Positions 25,501-31,910 of a stretch of 64,000 nucleotides of DNA are shown one piece after another; the stretch's first letter is position 1, and each line of letters begins with the position of its first letter. This DNA comes from Microvirga alba. Its GTDB lineage: Bacteria > Pseudomonadota > Alphaproteobacteria > Rhizobiales > Beijerinckiaceae. The notes under the pieces are model-generated. The model did no database searches. It was given only the letters and a program-made list of their open reading frames with translations, and was not told the DNA's origin. The translations under genes were made by a program, and so were the position numbers. The stretch is from the NCBI RefSeq assembly GCF_015694465.1, contig NZ_JADQDO010000001.1, positions 620,001 through 684,000 on the forward strand. Reading direction: 5' to 3'.

Positions 25501-25795
25501 TAAAGATGAGACAATTTCTGGCTACACTTATGCGGGTGGTTGGCAGTATGTTTACAAGGAGCTGGACGCTGCTGGAAAGCTTGTGCGGCACTGGTACAAG
25601 AACAATCTTGGCATATCGTTCTATCTCGACACGACCGATTCCAGTGATGACGATGTGACGACGTCCCCACCAAGCGAAGGCGAACCGGGAGATAGCGGAT
25701 GGGATGATGCCGGCGGATGGGGCGAGTCGGATGTGCCTGGGTTGAAAGGCCTAGCCCTTCCTCGCTGGTACTATGACGACTTCCGCCATCTTTAG
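19535..25795 (+). CDS. Giant Hint-domain RTX repeat protein
   Basis: A 2086-residue protein; ATG 19535 follows AGGGGG (an in-frame ATG at 19490 overlaps the previous gene). Domains: ~35-115, a phage/muramidase-like module (NPGNLVDGDFARKHGAIG, GFAIF, AAYAPSHENNTALY); 207-383, a Hint domain with Cys208 (CFPAGTKV), TTPGHRF and a closing NGVRVHND (His381-Asn382, next residue Asp); ~590-725, a glycine-rich hydrophobic stretch (GTILPGIGAFIGAFLGTVLG); ~915-1400, about 53 RTX nonapeptides (GGDGNDTLKG type); ~1410-2050, imperfect Trp/Tyr-rich repeats around YDDGSY and FDxxG motifs. The tail is acidic with no standard T1SS ending. Hint domains cleave themselves, so release of the N-terminal module is possible. 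Base composition is mosaic: AT-rich at both the 5' part and ~24.5-25.6 kb, GC-rich between. Polymorphic-toxin or adhesin roles are both possible. Confidence 0.85.
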   Translation: MSYTFASHGQGLSRVYISANGQVDIFTGGSRAGRNFNPGNLVDGDFARKHGAIGRDKDGFAIFANYEVGRNAMEALLQTQKYQARTIDEVIAAYAPSHENNTALYQKIVRDALGVSGSEKLSNLSNDQLEVLADTIQKVEGYKEGIRETVLSTPFWGNKFFVYEFLGDSSSPSFSGDIGPFDYQESSGSGSKINTLVDYETGKSVKHCFPAGTKVDMADGSQKSIEQICPGDYVLAFAAKGAQSFNLKACKVVRLFSGITEKWLVLRFDAPRQSSADATSEELVTTPGHRFLTTNGDFKRIDEILASDAQVVLRDGSVVAVSAKQIVYSEKTAHLFEEAKHDCQISHGNITLDPQVEAGWKTYNFEVEDLHTYVANGVRVHNDSVTQYLPKGAKLIAALPDADGYARDMIYVRKDGILVAVRGENDGHGNTIRTKETLVYGPDTPGGDGATVRQNVTYTNGKETSREVDYIEFKDKTFENAANSLGSAIGNIVAGDDFFAKVAASTVIGTITKNLAQFIQNSFHLSGSVIMGGKSFSDTLSEAGKAAFNDIHQDTALNFQSALEGGIASLLIGELSEQLGLDGFEGGLFNTVGQTITVQLIKNIETIAFDAAKPGGAADPSKLFNGFDAKQLFGNVSTAVGGYLGSYLGAKVLPPDNTQASWGTSIGGSVGSTIGVSVASAQVTTAMSTILGTILPGIGAFIGAFLGTVLGTALGNAFGVDEKSWGSVWIDAYQGRALAGNYGSDNEGNSRTFENITTSQANLVNSIVDLMGAKISGLEYPTTASVGYWQKGKTYTVYMPDKSAYDFLSRITPDPDKAWADVADKGVLQLLSDVKLSGGNAFKRLAFERSKAPSVSGLLADISIAAEYEKYIRNAEVINFLIAKEPGSAFANAWTATLMEAKKLGLGEMRELKTYGDGRDNVLKGTTLIDNMWGRGGNDKLTGEDGDDILRGGDGNDTLKGGDGNDTLNGDADQDVLRGEAGNDTLNGGDGADKLYGGAGNDVLLGGNEDDVLKGGDGNDKLDGEGWDDELYGEAGDDSLIGGEGYDTLQGGDGNDSLDGGGKSDLLEGGNGNDTLKGGSDFDELYGGSGNDVLDGGTGDDILFGDAGSDELNGGAGSDELNGGDGNDTLTGGAGRDWMSGGTGNDVLTGGDDTDMLLGGDGDDVLKGDDADDTLLGGNGADDLLGGAGNDRLRGDDGNDTLSGNDGADDLDGGDGADLLYGCAGSDALLGGNGNDTLKGGDGNDALSGQDGDDILYGESDDDILKGGAGADILWGGLGSDNLFGGTGNDILHGESGADDLYGDDGDDTLNGGAGWDRMWGGAGADILDGGDGDDVLTGDAGDDTLRGGLGDDKLMGGEGNDSLDGGGGSDQIFGGGGNDILVGGPNVDFIDGGEGIDTLLLSGNRENYLIRFNTAIGKFSIVDLRAGAPDGTDLADIELFQFNDGLLTRAELDYVINTEAATAWDVAESDGSKSTLGWRPWAVDPTKLETFIQRRNSAGQLMSETVFYPDGSRTSYAKDYGDERWDSYVQTFDATGEPVEQQYENDDESRTIYEWDPHDKHDWNVRKTEYRTGTYLPYWQLDTMDEDYSPFVDYIERAWDTAGTAWDNTVREYDVYSEGHWLIEIVTNDDGSYIRRGKDYNEADGVNYGSVRDQQWLNFEERVNSSGQKYWESYTYYPSTASYTIIKQWDYSGQDWSDITLYLQGTKRVWQEINYDTHATLSFGRWEWQYKAGDWSEHVLFKDKASRLSWESFTWVDESGIVVKGISKQWDYTSSIKWKTYKIFYDYNKATNENDVTQENILYDDGKYAVVDHDIYKQYTDYSKRTTLYTNESQTKILKMTTLLDKAAKDGAILVIDNHDHLKEHSDWDELFTRYKANPDRSSPDKYLPLSQELYLKFGSKERFERAWDYTSLVWKYKSEAYNSKNEMYFKRVIYDDGSYETFDQDFGTEVWDKVVQTFVDEKADRIISKKITFDNKRIVEEYWDPLAKDETISGYTYAGGWQYVYKELDAAGKLVRHWYKNNLGISFYLDTTDSSDDDVTTSPPSEGEPGDSGWDDAGGWGESDVPGLKGLALPRWYYDDFRHL
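22279..23741 (+). repeat. Tandem RTX-coding repeat array
   Basis: About 53 consecutive ~27-bp units encoding GGxGxDxLx nonapeptides, counted by eye from the translation. Units are diverged in DNA but regular in length; one unit near the middle carries an unusual cysteine (YGCAGSD). Calcium-filled beta-roll turns are expected on secretion. Confidence 0.9.
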
Positions 25796-25896
25796 CCGGA
25801 CGGCGCCTGCTGGGGCGGTGGAAATACGGTCACGCCGCACCAGACTTCAAGCCTATCACGTTCAATGGGCGCTCGTTGCATCAGGAGGAATCTCGA

Positions 25897-26247
25897 TTGA
25901 GAGCCATCACGATGTTCGCCATTTGGACATCACTTTCGACGTTGAGCGGGTGTTCAAATCTGCCTAAGGAAAACGCGGAATGCGTTAATCGTAAGTTCGA
26001 CACATCCGTTCAGCGTGCGATTTGTCTGAACGGAGCGGAGCCGCTTTCGGTATCACTCGCATTCCGTGGTGAACTTGAACGTGCACGGCTTGCATTGGCA
26101 GAAGAAGTCGATGCGAAGCAGATAACCCAAGCTGAAGCAGACAGCGAGTTTGCGAACTATCGAAAATCTATCGAAGAAAGGGATCGTCTCAACGATCTCC
26201 AGTGGTCTGCCGCTAGGGCGGCGATGATCGGAGCGAGGATCCGATAA
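25897..26247 (+). CDS. Small putative lipoprotein
   Basis: A 116-residue protein best started at TTG 25897, which has AGGAGGA seven bases upstream; the ATG at 25912 and an upstream ATG at 25876 fit less well. The signal (ITMFAIWTSLSTLSGC) carries a lipobox at LSGC. The mature part has two cysteines (AECVNRKF, RAICLNGAE) and a long charged helix (LERARLALAEEVDAKQITQA). No family is recognised. It begins 101 bp after the giant RTX gene and is GC-balanced, so it is probably on the chromosomal side of the island boundary. Confidence 0.65.
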   Translation: MRAITMFAIWTSLSTLSGCSNLPKENAECVNRKFDTSVQRAICLNGAEPLSVSLAFRGELERARLALAEEVDAKQITQAEADSEFANYRKSIEERDRLNDLQWSAARAAMIGARIR

Positions 26248-26729
26248 TCGCATTGAACCATTCCCGGTCTTGTCGGGCTGCAGAATTCTCCATGACTTCG
26301 GCATGGGCCCGCCCCCTCGGGCCGCCCATCCACGGGATAGCAGGCAACCTCACGATTGTCAGTTGACCATCGTTGCATGAAGGCTTGCTGTGGCTAGCCT
26401 TCACGAGGTGATCCGCTTTGATTGTTAATGCATGATCGGTTGTGAAGCGCTTGGGGTTGGTGGTCCAGGTCCAGCGTGAGCTTCCGGCTTAGCCTGCCCG
26501 ATCGGGGCAGGCCAAGTTTCTGATCCGGCAACGTGACAATATCAAGTTGTCAGGCGGTGGCGAAAAAGGGGAGATTCGAACGCTACGGGCTTTCCCCGGG
26601 TGAAAGCTCGTGGGCGGGGTGCAGAGACGACGAAGTTCGAAACCGTTCATCAAAGTGACGCAGGCGTGACACGCCGCCGACAGCCAGTGACACGATTGTG
26701 GTGTGTATTTGAATTTTAACGCTTTCAAC
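26248..26729. other. Intergenic region with a hairpin and a tRNA-like fragment
   Basis: No protein gene is seen. GCCTGCCC (26492-26499) pairs with GGGCAGGC (26505-26512) in a terminator-like hairpin without a T run. At 26558-26582 the minus strand reads GCGTTCGAATCTCCCC then TTTTTCGCCA, which looks like the T-loop and 3' end of a tRNA; its T-stem does not pair and no matching 5' half is evident, so it appears decayed. Confidence 0.4.
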
Positions 26730-26803
26730 TGGCTGGGGGACCTGGATTCGAACCAAGACTAACGGAGTCAGAGTCCGCTGTTCTACCATTAAACTATCCC
26801 CCA
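26730..26803 (-). tRNA. tRNA-Gln (anticodon CTG)
   Basis: On the minus strand the 74 bases fold as a standard cloverleaf. The acceptor TGGGGGA (26803-26797) pairs with TCCCCCA. A D-arm contains AATGGTAGAAC, and the anticodon stem GCGGA/TCCGT frames the loop CTCTGAC (anticodon CTG, reading CAG). The T-loop is GGTTCGAATCC, with discriminator G and an encoded CCA end at 26732-26730. Confidence 0.93.
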
Positions 26804-27014
26804 CCGTAAGTTCTTGAAGGCGCTCGCTTTTCCGAAGTCATTCTCATTCGGGGCGAGGCGGCGAACTTTCGTGAGTGGCGGTCAGATAGGCCGGTTTTCC
26901 GGGGCCGTCAACCCCCTCGGAGCCGATTGCTTAGCCATACGTGGCGTGGGGGAGGGGCCATCTACTGGACTTGCCGTTCCGACTGCGGGACAACGGCTCG
27001 GTTTCCTTAACGAA

Positions 27015-27845
27015 ATGCATCGTTTCAGCATGACCGGACCTTTAACCTCCCTCGGTTCGCGCACTCTCATCATGGGTGTCCTGAACGTCACGCCGGACTC
27101 GTTTTCCGATGGCGGCTTGTTTGCCGATCGCGAGGCCGCGCTCTCGCATGCGCAGGACATGGAGCGGGAAGGGGCCGATGCTATCGATGTCGGGGGCGAA
27201 TCCACCCGGCCCGGTCACGTCCCGGTCGGGGCCGAGGAGGAGCAGCGACGGGTTCTCCCAGTTGTTCGCAGTCTGGCCCCGGTACTCAAGATACCCATTT
27301 CCATCGACACCTATCGGGCGGTCACCGCGCGAATGGCGCTTGCGGCGGGTGCGCGGATCGTCAACGACATTTGGGGGCTTCAGCGCGATCCCGACATGGC
27401 GGCGGTGGTTGCGGAGCATCGGGCGCTCGTGGTGGTGATGCACAATCGCGCCGAGGCCAATGCCGGCCTTGATGTCGTGGCGGATATGCTGCGATTCTTC
27501 GAACACTCCCTTGATCTGGCCCGACGGGCTGGCGTTCCAGACAGCCACGTCATTCTCGATCCGGGTATTGGCTTCGGCAAAACGGCGGATCAGAATCTCG
27601 AGGCCTTGAGGCGTTTGCCGGAGTTGAAGGCTTTAGGCTTTCCTGTGCTCGTCGGGGCATCGCGCAAGTCCGTCCTGAGCCGTTTCTACGCTCCCGATGT
27701 GCTGCCGCGGGACCGGTTGTTCGGCACGCTTGGCGCGCATGTCGCTGCGATCAGCCGTGGCGCCGACATCATCCGCGCGCACGATGTGCGGGCCCATGTG
27801 GAGGCCTGCCGCGTCGCGGACATTCTGCTGAGAGGCCAGCCTTGA
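27015..27845 (+). CDS. folP: Dihydropteroate synthase
   Basis: Condenses 6-hydroxymethyl-dihydropterin pyrophosphate with p-aminobenzoate in folate synthesis; target of sulfonamides. At 276 residues it is full-length. All family blocks are present: GVLNVTPDSFSDGG, DVGGESTRPG, PISIDTYRA, ARIVNDIWG, VILDPGIGFGKT, VGASRKS and GADIIRAHDVRAH. The frame stays open upstream to 26814, but that part overlaps the tRNA flank and lacks family similarity. ATG 27015 (or 27030) gives the normal length, though neither has a strong ribosome site. The stop overlaps the folB start, and folK follows, forming a compact folate operon. Confidence 0.95.
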   Translation: MHRFSMTGPLTSLGSRTLIMGVLNVTPDSFSDGGLFADREAALSHAQDMEREGADAIDVGGESTRPGHVPVGAEEEQRRVLPVVRSLAPVLKIPISIDTYRAVTARMALAAGARIVNDIWGLQRDPDMAAVVAEHRALVVVMHNRAEANAGLDVVADMLRFFEHSLDLARRAGVPDSHVILDPGIGFGKTADQNLEALRRLPELKALGFPVLVGASRKSVLSRFYAPDVLPRDRLFGTLGAHVAAISRGADIIRAHDVRAHVEACRVADILLRGQP

Positions 27846-28210
27846 CCGACACCATCATACTCACGCGCCTTGCGCTCTACGCTCATCACGGGGTTTTTGC
27901 TGAAGAGGCGCGTCTCGGCCAGCGCTTCTATGTCAGCCTGACCTGTTCGCTCGACCTGAAAAACGCGGGGCAGGCGGACGACTATCACCAGTCGGTCTGT
28001 TATGCGAAATTGGCCAAGCTGGTTCATGATCTCGGCACCACCCGCCGCTTTCATACGATCGAGGGATTGGCTGAGGCGATTGCCGGGGGCGTTCTCGAAG
28101 GCTTCGAGCGCGTTCAGTCCGTCATCGTTCGGGTCGAAAAGCCCGAGGCTCCGGTGCCATTCATTCTCGACAGCGTCGCGGTCGAGATCAGGCGCTCGCG
28201 CGATGGCTAG
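27842..28210 (+). CDS. folB: Dihydroneopterin aldolase
   Basis: Converts 7,8-dihydroneopterin to 6-hydroxymethyl-dihydropterin and glycolaldehyde. The 122 residues include the family start (ILTRLALYAHHGVFAEEARL, with the conserved YAHHGVxxEE), FYVSLTCSLDL, the substrate-anchoring TIEGLAEAIA segment and the catalytic-region lysine in VRVEKPEAPVP. It starts with TTG at 27842, overlapping the folP stop by four bases (TTGA), and overlaps folK, so the three are translationally coupled. Confidence 0.93.
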   Translation: MTDTIILTRLALYAHHGVFAEEARLGQRFYVSLTCSLDLKNAGQADDYHQSVCYAKLAKLVHDLGTTRRFHTIEGLAEAIAGGVLEGFERVQSVIVRVEKPEAPVPFILDSVAVEIRRSRDG

Positions 28211-28676
28211 GGTCGCCCTCAGCCTCGGCAGCAACATGGGCGACAAGCGCGGCAACATCGCAAAGGCGCTGTCGGCTCTCGACGAGGGCGGCGCGCGAAT
28301 CGTTGCCCGCTCCGCGGATTATCGAACGGCGCCGTGGGGCCCCGTCGCTCAGGACTGGTTCGTGAATGCCTGCGTCGTGGCCGAGACGGATCTTCCTCCA
28401 ACGGATCTGCTCGCCCTGTGCCGCCGCGTTGAACAGCAGCTCGGACGCATCCGCGAGGTGCGTTGGGGGCCGCGCATCATCGATATCGATATTCTCACCT
28501 ATGACGGTGCGACGGTTGACGATTCTGGTCTGACGATTCCGCATCCGCATCTGCAGGAACGCGCTTTCGTGCTCGTGCCGCTGGCAGAGATCGCACCCGA
28601 TCTGACGGTACGGGGGCGGCGGATCACCGACATGCTCCAAGAACTCGATGCCAGCGACATTCTGAAGCTCTCCTGA
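28203..28676 (+). CDS. folK: 6-hydroxymethyl-7,8-dihydropterin pyrophosphokinase
   Basis: Transfers pyrophosphate from ATP to 6-hydroxymethyl-dihydropterin, supplying the folP substrate. The 157 residues carry SLGSNMGDKRGNI, the YRTAPWGPVAQDWFVNAC block, the ATP/Mg motif RWGPRIIDIDILTYDG (two Asp ligands) and IPHPHLQERAFVLVPLAEIA. ATG 28203 lies inside the folB end (8-bp overlap). It is last in the folP-folB-folK operon. Confidence 0.94.
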   Translation: MARVALSLGSNMGDKRGNIAKALSALDEGGARIVARSADYRTAPWGPVAQDWFVNACVVAETDLPPTDLLALCRRVEQQLGRIREVRWGPRIIDIDILTYDGATVDDSGLTIPHPHLQERAFVLVPLAEIAPDLTVRGRRITDMLQELDASDILKLS

Positions 28677-28785
28677 CCTCACGCGGGAGTTCAAGCTTGT
28701 CAGTTCATACCTTGTTCAACTAAGCCGTATCATTATGACACCATAGCGCGGCGAACAGGCTGTGGCCGGGCAGGAGATGACGTTG

Positions 28786-29163
28786 ATGACTTTTGGTAGG
28801 TGGGTTCTCGGTGCGGTGGTCGGCGGCTTGGCCCTCGGCGCCGTCAGCGCACAGGCTGCGCCTTTACCGCTCGTGGCGGTCGACGCCCCGGCATCGGCCC
28901 AGACGGTCCAGTTCTTCTACTACGACGATCCGCCGCCGGTGGTTTATTACGAGCCAGCGCCGCCGCCGCGCGCCTATTATGGCCGGCCGCGTTACTACCC
29001 GGTTCCGCCGCCGCCTGCGGCTCCGGGTTATGGCCATCGCGCGCCAGGCTATGGTTTCTATGACAAGGAAGCCGCGAAGGAATACATGAAGGACTATCGC
29101 AAGGCGGAAAAGGACATCCACAAGGAGCGCGTGCGCGCCTGGAACCGGGCCAACGGTTATTGA
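28786..29163 (+). CDS. Exported Tyr/Pro-rich protein
   Basis: A 125-residue protein with a signal peptide (GAVVGGLALGAVSAQA). The middle is rich in Pro and Tyr (YYDDPPPVVYYEPAPPPRAY), and the C-terminal helix is highly charged (AKEYMKDYRKAEKDIHKER). ATG 28786 is chosen because AGGAG lies nine bases upstream; ATG 28777 sits directly on that AGGAG. Similar low-complexity exported proteins are common in Rhizobiales and have no known function. A strong terminator follows. Confidence 0.75.
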   Translation: MTFGRWVLGAVVGGLALGAVSAQAAPLPLVAVDAPASAQTVQFFYYDDPPPVVYYEPAPPPRAYYGRPRYYPVPPPPAAPGYGHRAPGYGFYDKEAAKEYMKDYRKAEKDIHKERVRAWNRANGY

Positions 29164-29190
29164 TCGGACCTGACGGATTTACGCATTGTG

Positions 29191-29216
29191 CACGCCGCCT
29201 TCGGGCGGCGTGTTTA
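29191..29216 (+). terminator. Intrinsic terminator
   Basis: CACGCCGCC (29191-29199), loop TTCG, GGCGGCGTG (29204-29212), then TTTATT. A stable nine-pair stem 28 bp after the stop of the Tyr/Pro-rich protein gene. Confidence 0.85.
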
Positions 29217-29633
29217 TTCATTCGGCTTAGCCGACGTCTCTGTTCCGGACGCATAGCTTTGGCGATGCGTGATCATGCAAATTTTTACTATTTTTAGCCT
29301 TGATCAGAACGTATTTTAATAAAAACATAATATCTATTTGCCGTACGTTCGCGGCTTATCGTGATTTGGCTATTTCTGGCCTTATGAGCTGAGTTTTACG
29401 GCTCTTATGTCTATATTTGTTTCATAAAAGACGATGGGCGGCCGCCGCCGGCAAGAAAAATACCGTTTAGGTACCTCCAACAGATCGCCGCTCTACACAA
29501 GATGCGCTTTTGGCGGGGCGTTTTCTGCTGCTAGAATTCGGCCGTAGTCGCCCGAAAATTCATATTTCCGGAGAGGGGAGGGTCATCGCCTGTTACGGAA
29601 GATATTGAACATTCTAATTCGTTGGAAGATTGC
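29217..29633. other. AT-rich intergenic region
   Basis: No gene was found in these 417 bp. 29275-29420 is clearly AT-rich (TTTTAATAAAAACATAATAT) compared with its surroundings and probably includes the promoter and upstream elements of the large gene at 29634. No repeat or RNA structure was recognised. Confidence 0.35.
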
Positions 29634-31895
29634 ATGCGCACTTGGCACAAGACCTTTGTCGCTGCGACCGCTCTGATTGATTGCTTGCGCACAATGCAGC
29701 GGTCGGAATTCTGTTCAAGATTCGCTCTCGCCCTCTGCCCGGTCCTGGTTGGTGCTTTGCTTCTTTGGTTCGGACTGGCGCGCTTTACGCCAGTGGTGGT
29801 TACCGTCACGCCGCCCGACGCGGCCGACGGGGTTTATCCGGACGCAAGCCTCGCAGTCTCCTTCTCCCAACCGATGTCGGCGGAGACGGTCAACGGTCGC
29901 ACCCTGACGCTCCGCGACAGCGATGGCACCTTCATTCCCGCGGATATTTCCTACGATGCGAAACACCGGATCGCTCGAGTGGCGCCAAAATCTCCTCTGC
30001 GGGCGGGCGTTTCTTACGAACTGATGGTTGGTGAGGATCCTGAACTTCGCCCCGTCAGCGCGCTGCGACTGCCGCTTGCGGAGGCTAGGAAGGCTCGATT
30101 CAAAATCGCACAGGCACCCGAGTCGACGGAGGGCGTTCGTGCACCCATTCTCATCGTCACGGACGAGAGCACCCCTCAGGGAGCCTATTACGGAGAGATC
30201 CTGCGCGCGGAGGGCTTCAACCTGTTTTCGGTTGTCGACCTCAACCGGCTCACGCCCGAGCAGCTCGTCTTAGCAGATATTGTCATCCTTGCAGTGGTCT
30301 CCGTAAGCGGCGGGATGGCCGCTCGATTGGAGGAATGGGTTCGCGCAGGCGGAAACCTCATTACGATGGCGCCAACGGGCGAATTGCTGCCCCTCTTGGG
30401 GCTGGCCGATGCGGGGCCGCCTGTCCCGAACGGCTATTTGCTTGCCGATGCGGAGTCGAAATCGAGCCGGGGGATCACGCGCGAGACGCTTCAGATTCAT
30501 GTTCCGGCGAGCCGATTTATTCTCCGGGATGGCATCTCGGTCGCTCATCTTTTCGAGACGGCGACGCGACCGCTTGCGAGCCCTGCGATCTCCCTGCGCA
30601 AGCTCGGCCGGGGGCATGCGGCCGCTTTCGCATACGATCTCGCGCGGTCGATCATTCGGACGCGCCAAGGGAATCCGGAATGGATCAACCAGGAGCGCGA
30701 TGGTCTCCCGCCCCGACGGACCAACGACCTCTTCTACCCGGACCACCTCGACATGACGAAAGTCGGCATCCCCCAGGCGGATGAGCAACAACGCCTTCTT
30801 GCTAATCTGATCCTCGTGATGAATGGCGAGCGGCGGCCGCTGCCGCGCTTCTGGTACCTGCCGAGCGGGCGACGGGCGGCGATCATCATGGCCGGCGACG
30901 ACCATGCGACGAAGCGCGGGACAATCACCGCCTTCGAAAAGCTAAAGGCCGAGAGTCCGCCGGGCTGCCGGCTCGATGCCTGGGAATGTTACCGGGCAAC
31001 CTCCTATGTCGACGTCGGCACGCGGGTGACACCGGCGCGGGTCAAGCAATTCACGACGGCTGGATTCGAAGTCGGCATTCACACCGAGACAGGCTGCAAA
31101 GATCAGGACAATACCTGGGTGGGGCTTGCCCTTTCTCAGCAGGTTAATGACTACGGGACGCGTCGGCTTGGAATCGAGAAGCAGCAAACTCACCGGATGC
31201 ACTGCGTCATCTGGAACGGATGGGTCGATACCGCGAAGAGCGAGAGAGCCCACGGCATCAGGCTGAGCCTCAACTACTATTACTGGCCGGGCTCTTGGGT
31301 GCTGGGAAGGCCGGGATTCATGACCGGATCGGGCTTTCCCATGCGCTTCGCCGATACCGACGGAACGGCGTTGGATATCTATCACGCGACCACGCATATG
31401 GTGAACGAAAACGGCATCAATCACGCTTCCGGTGTCCGTTTTCTGATCGACAGGGCGCTTGGCCCCGAGCAGTTCTTCGGCGCCTTTGGGACACACTACG
31501 ACTACACGGACCGCTTTTTCGATACGCTTCTCTCAGTCGCGAAGGAGACGGGTGTCGCGCTGGTGTCAGCCGAGCAAATGCTTCGCTGGCTCGAAGGACG
31601 GGACAGCTCCCGGTTCGACCAAATCGCATGGAGCGACCACACCCTGACCTTCAGGGTGGAGGTGGCCGCCGGAGCGGAATCGATCGTTGCCATGCTTCCC
31701 CGCTCGACATCCGGCATGGGGATGGCCAGCATCGAGTGCGACGACAAACCGGTGTCCTATCGGCTCGAGACAATCAAGGGGCTGGAATACGCACTCTTTC
31801 CCGTCCGATCCGGCAATTGCCGCGCGATCTATCAGGACGGAGTGCCTCCGCATGACGGAGTGTCGGGCGTCCAGCCAACGACGCGGGTCCAGTGA
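29634..31895 (+). CDS. Membrane-anchored Big_5 / deacetylase-like protein
   Basis: A 753-residue protein. ATG 29634 has GGAAG eight bases upstream. A transmembrane helix at ~30-52 (ALALCPVLVGALLLWFGLA) anchors an extracytoplasmic chain. Residues ~55-155 form a Big_5 Ig-like domain (VVTVTPPDAADGVYPDASLA, VSFSQPMS). Residues ~160-370 look like a ThuA/glutamine-amidotransferase-like fold (APILIVTDESTPQGAYYGEI, EEWVRAGGNLITMAP). Residues ~405-670 resemble a polysaccharide-deacetylase barrel with metal-ligand candidates (MAGDDHATKRG near 420, VGIHTETGC near 480, FGTHYDYTDRFF). A C-terminal beta domain follows. The metal triad is plausible, so it may act on cell-surface glycans. It has no obvious operon partners. 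Confidence 0.75.
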   Translation: MRTWHKTFVAATALIDCLRTMQRSEFCSRFALALCPVLVGALLLWFGLARFTPVVVTVTPPDAADGVYPDASLAVSFSQPMSAETVNGRTLTLRDSDGTFIPADISYDAKHRIARVAPKSPLRAGVSYELMVGEDPELRPVSALRLPLAEARKARFKIAQAPESTEGVRAPILIVTDESTPQGAYYGEILRAEGFNLFSVVDLNRLTPEQLVLADIVILAVVSVSGGMAARLEEWVRAGGNLITMAPTGELLPLLGLADAGPPVPNGYLLADAESKSSRGITRETLQIHVPASRFILRDGISVAHLFETATRPLASPAISLRKLGRGHAAAFAYDLARSIIRTRQGNPEWINQERDGLPPRRTNDLFYPDHLDMTKVGIPQADEQQRLLANLILVMNGERRPLPRFWYLPSGRRAAIIMAGDDHATKRGTITAFEKLKAESPPGCRLDAWECYRATSYVDVGTRVTPARVKQFTTAGFEVGIHTETGCKDQDNTWVGLALSQQVNDYGTRRLGIEKQQTHRMHCVIWNGWVDTAKSERAHGIRLSLNYYYWPGSWVLGRPGFMTGSGFPMRFADTDGTALDIYHATTHMVNENGINHASGVRFLIDRALGPEQFFGAFGTHYDYTDRFFDTLLSVAKETGVALVSAEQMLRWLEGRDSSRFDQIAWSDHTLTFRVEVAAGAESIVAMLPRSTSGMGMASIECDDKPVSYRLETIKGLEYALFPVRSGNCRAIYQDGVPPHDGVSGVQPTTRVQ

Positions 31896-31910
31896 GCCCC
31901 GTCAGCGGAA

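Noticed and set aside
26583-26804. A 73-codon minus-strand frame reading MGDSLMVEQRTLTPLVLVRI
   Set aside because: This is the tRNA-Gln gene read as protein, a known annotation artefact.
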